Source: Flavobacterium sp.
GTDB taxonomy: Bacteria > Bacteroidota > Bacteroidia > Flavobacteriales > Flavobacteriaceae
Reading direction: 5' to 3'
DNA length: 35,129 nucleotides
Assembly: GCA_017995345.1 (NCBI GenBank)
Contig: JAGOJA010000017.1
Span: 1-35,129 of the forward strand
In this document: one piece after another, positions 34,133 to 35,129 of the stretch
Position numbering within the stretch: the first letter of the stretch is position 1
How the letters are laid out: every line of letters starts with the position of its first letter
Made by a program: the position numbers and the translations under genes
The notes under the pieces: generated by a model
Database searches by the model: none
Seen by the model: only the letters and a program-made list of their open reading frames with translations
Told to the model about the DNA's origin: nothing

Positions 34133-35129
34133 ATGCCAAACGACTGTATCAGCTATCAGAATTCAGGATATTTTTCTGCCTTAATGAATGATTATTTAGA
34201 TCAAAAAAGTACTCTTCAATCATTATACAATAGATTTCCAACTCTTGAAAACTTTGAAGCACAAATCATTGAAAAGAAAAAAAATTTCAATGAGGCATCC
34301 AGAGCTACTTTGGTATCAGTTTTACAACAACAATACGCTACTGTTGCAACTTCGGCTTTAACAAATCAAAATATTGACGCTTTAAATAATCCAAACACGT
34401 TTACCGTGACCACCGGGCATCAACTAAATTTATTTAGTGGTCCGTTGTATTTCTTATATAAAATCATTTCGACAATTAATTTGACTAAAGAATTAAAAGC
34501 GAAATATCCAACGTATAACTTTGTTCCCATTTATTGGATGGCAACCGAAGACCATGATTTTGAAGAAATTAATTATTTCAATTTCAAAGGAAAAAAATTC
34601 AGATGGAATACCGAAAGTACTGGACCTGTTGGTCGATTATCAACTAAAGGTTTAGAGGATTTTTTTGAAGTCTATGCACTAGAATTGGGTTCAAGTACAA
34701 ATGCTCAAGCCATCAAAAAAATGTTTAAGGATGCATATCTAAACCATGATAATTTAGCAGATGCAACGAGGCATTTAGCCAATGCATTATTCGGAACGTA
34801 TGGTCTTGTAATTATTGATGCAGACAATCCCGACTTAAAACGCCCTTTTATTCCTTACGTAAAAGAAGAATTACTACATCAATCTTCTCATAAATTAGTA
34901 TTAGAAACTGCTGAAAAATTAAAAGATTACACGGTTCAAGTAAATCCTCGCGAAATCAATTTGTTTTATATCGACGACAATCTACGGGAACGTATTATTT
35001 TCGAAAATGATAAATTCAAAGTAAACCACACTAACATTGAATTTTCTGAAACTGAAATCTTAAAATTACTAGAGAATCATCCTGAGAAGTTCAGTCCAAA
35101 TGTAATCATGCGTCCGTTGTATCAAGAGG
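34133..35129 (+). CDS. bshC: Bacillithiol biosynthesis cysteine-adding enzyme BshC, 5' part (runs off the right edge)
   Basis: 332 codons are visible before the window ends; the full family length is about 530. BshC adds cysteine to glucosaminyl-malate in the last step of bacillithiol synthesis, the low-molecular-weight thiol used by many Bacteroidota and Firmicutes. Diagnostic stretches are V-T-T-G-H-Q-L-N-L-F-S-G-P near residues 98-110, Y-W-M-A-T-E-D-H-D-F-E-E near 136-147 and N-V-I-M-R-P-L-Y-Q-E at the visible end. The start is the ATG at 34133 (M-P-N-D-C-I-S-Y). Its divergent neighbour is a radical SAM gene, and no other bacillithiol gene is in view. Confidence 0.93.
   Translation, partial: MPNDCISYQNSGYFSALMNDYLDQKSTLQSLYNRFPTLENFEAQIIEKKKNFNEASRATLVSVLQQQYATVATSALTNQNIDALNNPNTFTVTTGHQLNLFSGPLYFLYKIISTINLTKELKAKYPTYNFVPIYWMATEDHDFEEINYFNFKGKKFRWNTESTGPVGRLSTKGLEDFFEVYALELGSSTNAQAIKKMFKDAYLNHDNLADATRHLANALFGTYGLVIIDADNPDLKRPFIPYVKEELLHQSSHKLVLETAEKLKDYTVQVNPREINLFYIDDNLRERIIFENDKFKVNHTNIEFSETEILKLLENHPEKFSPNVIMRPLYQE

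Overview
The window looks like chromosomal DNA of a Flavobacterium-type bacterium (Bacteroidota, Flavobacteriia). The composition is AT-rich and there are almost no Shine-Dalgarno sequences. Promoter -10-like boxes read TAnnTTTG. Two secreted proteins end in the type IX secretion (T9SS) type B sorting domain, and a bacillithiol gene (bshC) sits at the right edge. I see no phage, insertion sequence, CRISPR array or plasmid functions; this is mostly ordinary chromosome.

Layout. 1-331: 5' part of an unrecognised minus-strand gene. 677-2897: a soluble three-PAS histidine kinase overlapping a stand-alone receiver protein, followed by an ABC ATPase/permease pair (2955-4746). 4762-11334: two T9SS cargo proteins in tandem (696 and 1485 aa), closed by a 21-bp-stem terminator and a short intergenic repeat. 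11698-13494 (-): typA. 13791-15937: a second, membrane-anchored PAS kinase with its own stand-alone receiver. 15992-18134 (-): rpsT, three tRNA-Glu genes and proS; the tRNAs and rpsT appear to share one promoter. 18235-20899: a low-complexity lipoprotein and a FadL-type outer-membrane protein. 21119-23882: rimO, a small secreted protein and a lipoprotein peptidoglycan amidase, likely one operon. 24071-25120 (-): a beta-barrel porin. 25464-27818 (-): an aldo/keto reductase and aldehyde dehydrogenase pair. 27979-31663 (-): a three-subunit biotin-dependent acyl-CoA carboxylase (carrier, biotin carboxylase, carboxyltransferase). 31768-33990 (-): a radical SAM protein with a TTG start and an unusual cysteine spacing, divergent from bshC (34133 to the right edge).

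How the genes work together. The two kinase/receiver pairs have the same architecture: PAS sensors, an H-N-(I/L)-R phosphoacceptor box and a receiver with no output domain. Both need downstream partners outside the window. The cell-envelope theme is strong: T9SS cargo, FadL-like protein, porin, lipoproteins and an amidase. Translation genes (typA, rpsT, tRNA-Glu, proS, rimO) cluster in the middle. The carboxylase most resembles the propionyl-CoA type.

The least explained structures are a two-copy intergenic repeat (11411-11458 and 20961-21027) placed directly after terminators in opposite orientations, the CX4CX2C radical SAM protein, and several genes whose -7 box sits so close to the start codon that leaderless transcripts are likely. 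All identifications come from reading the sequence and from remembered family motifs; no database search was run.
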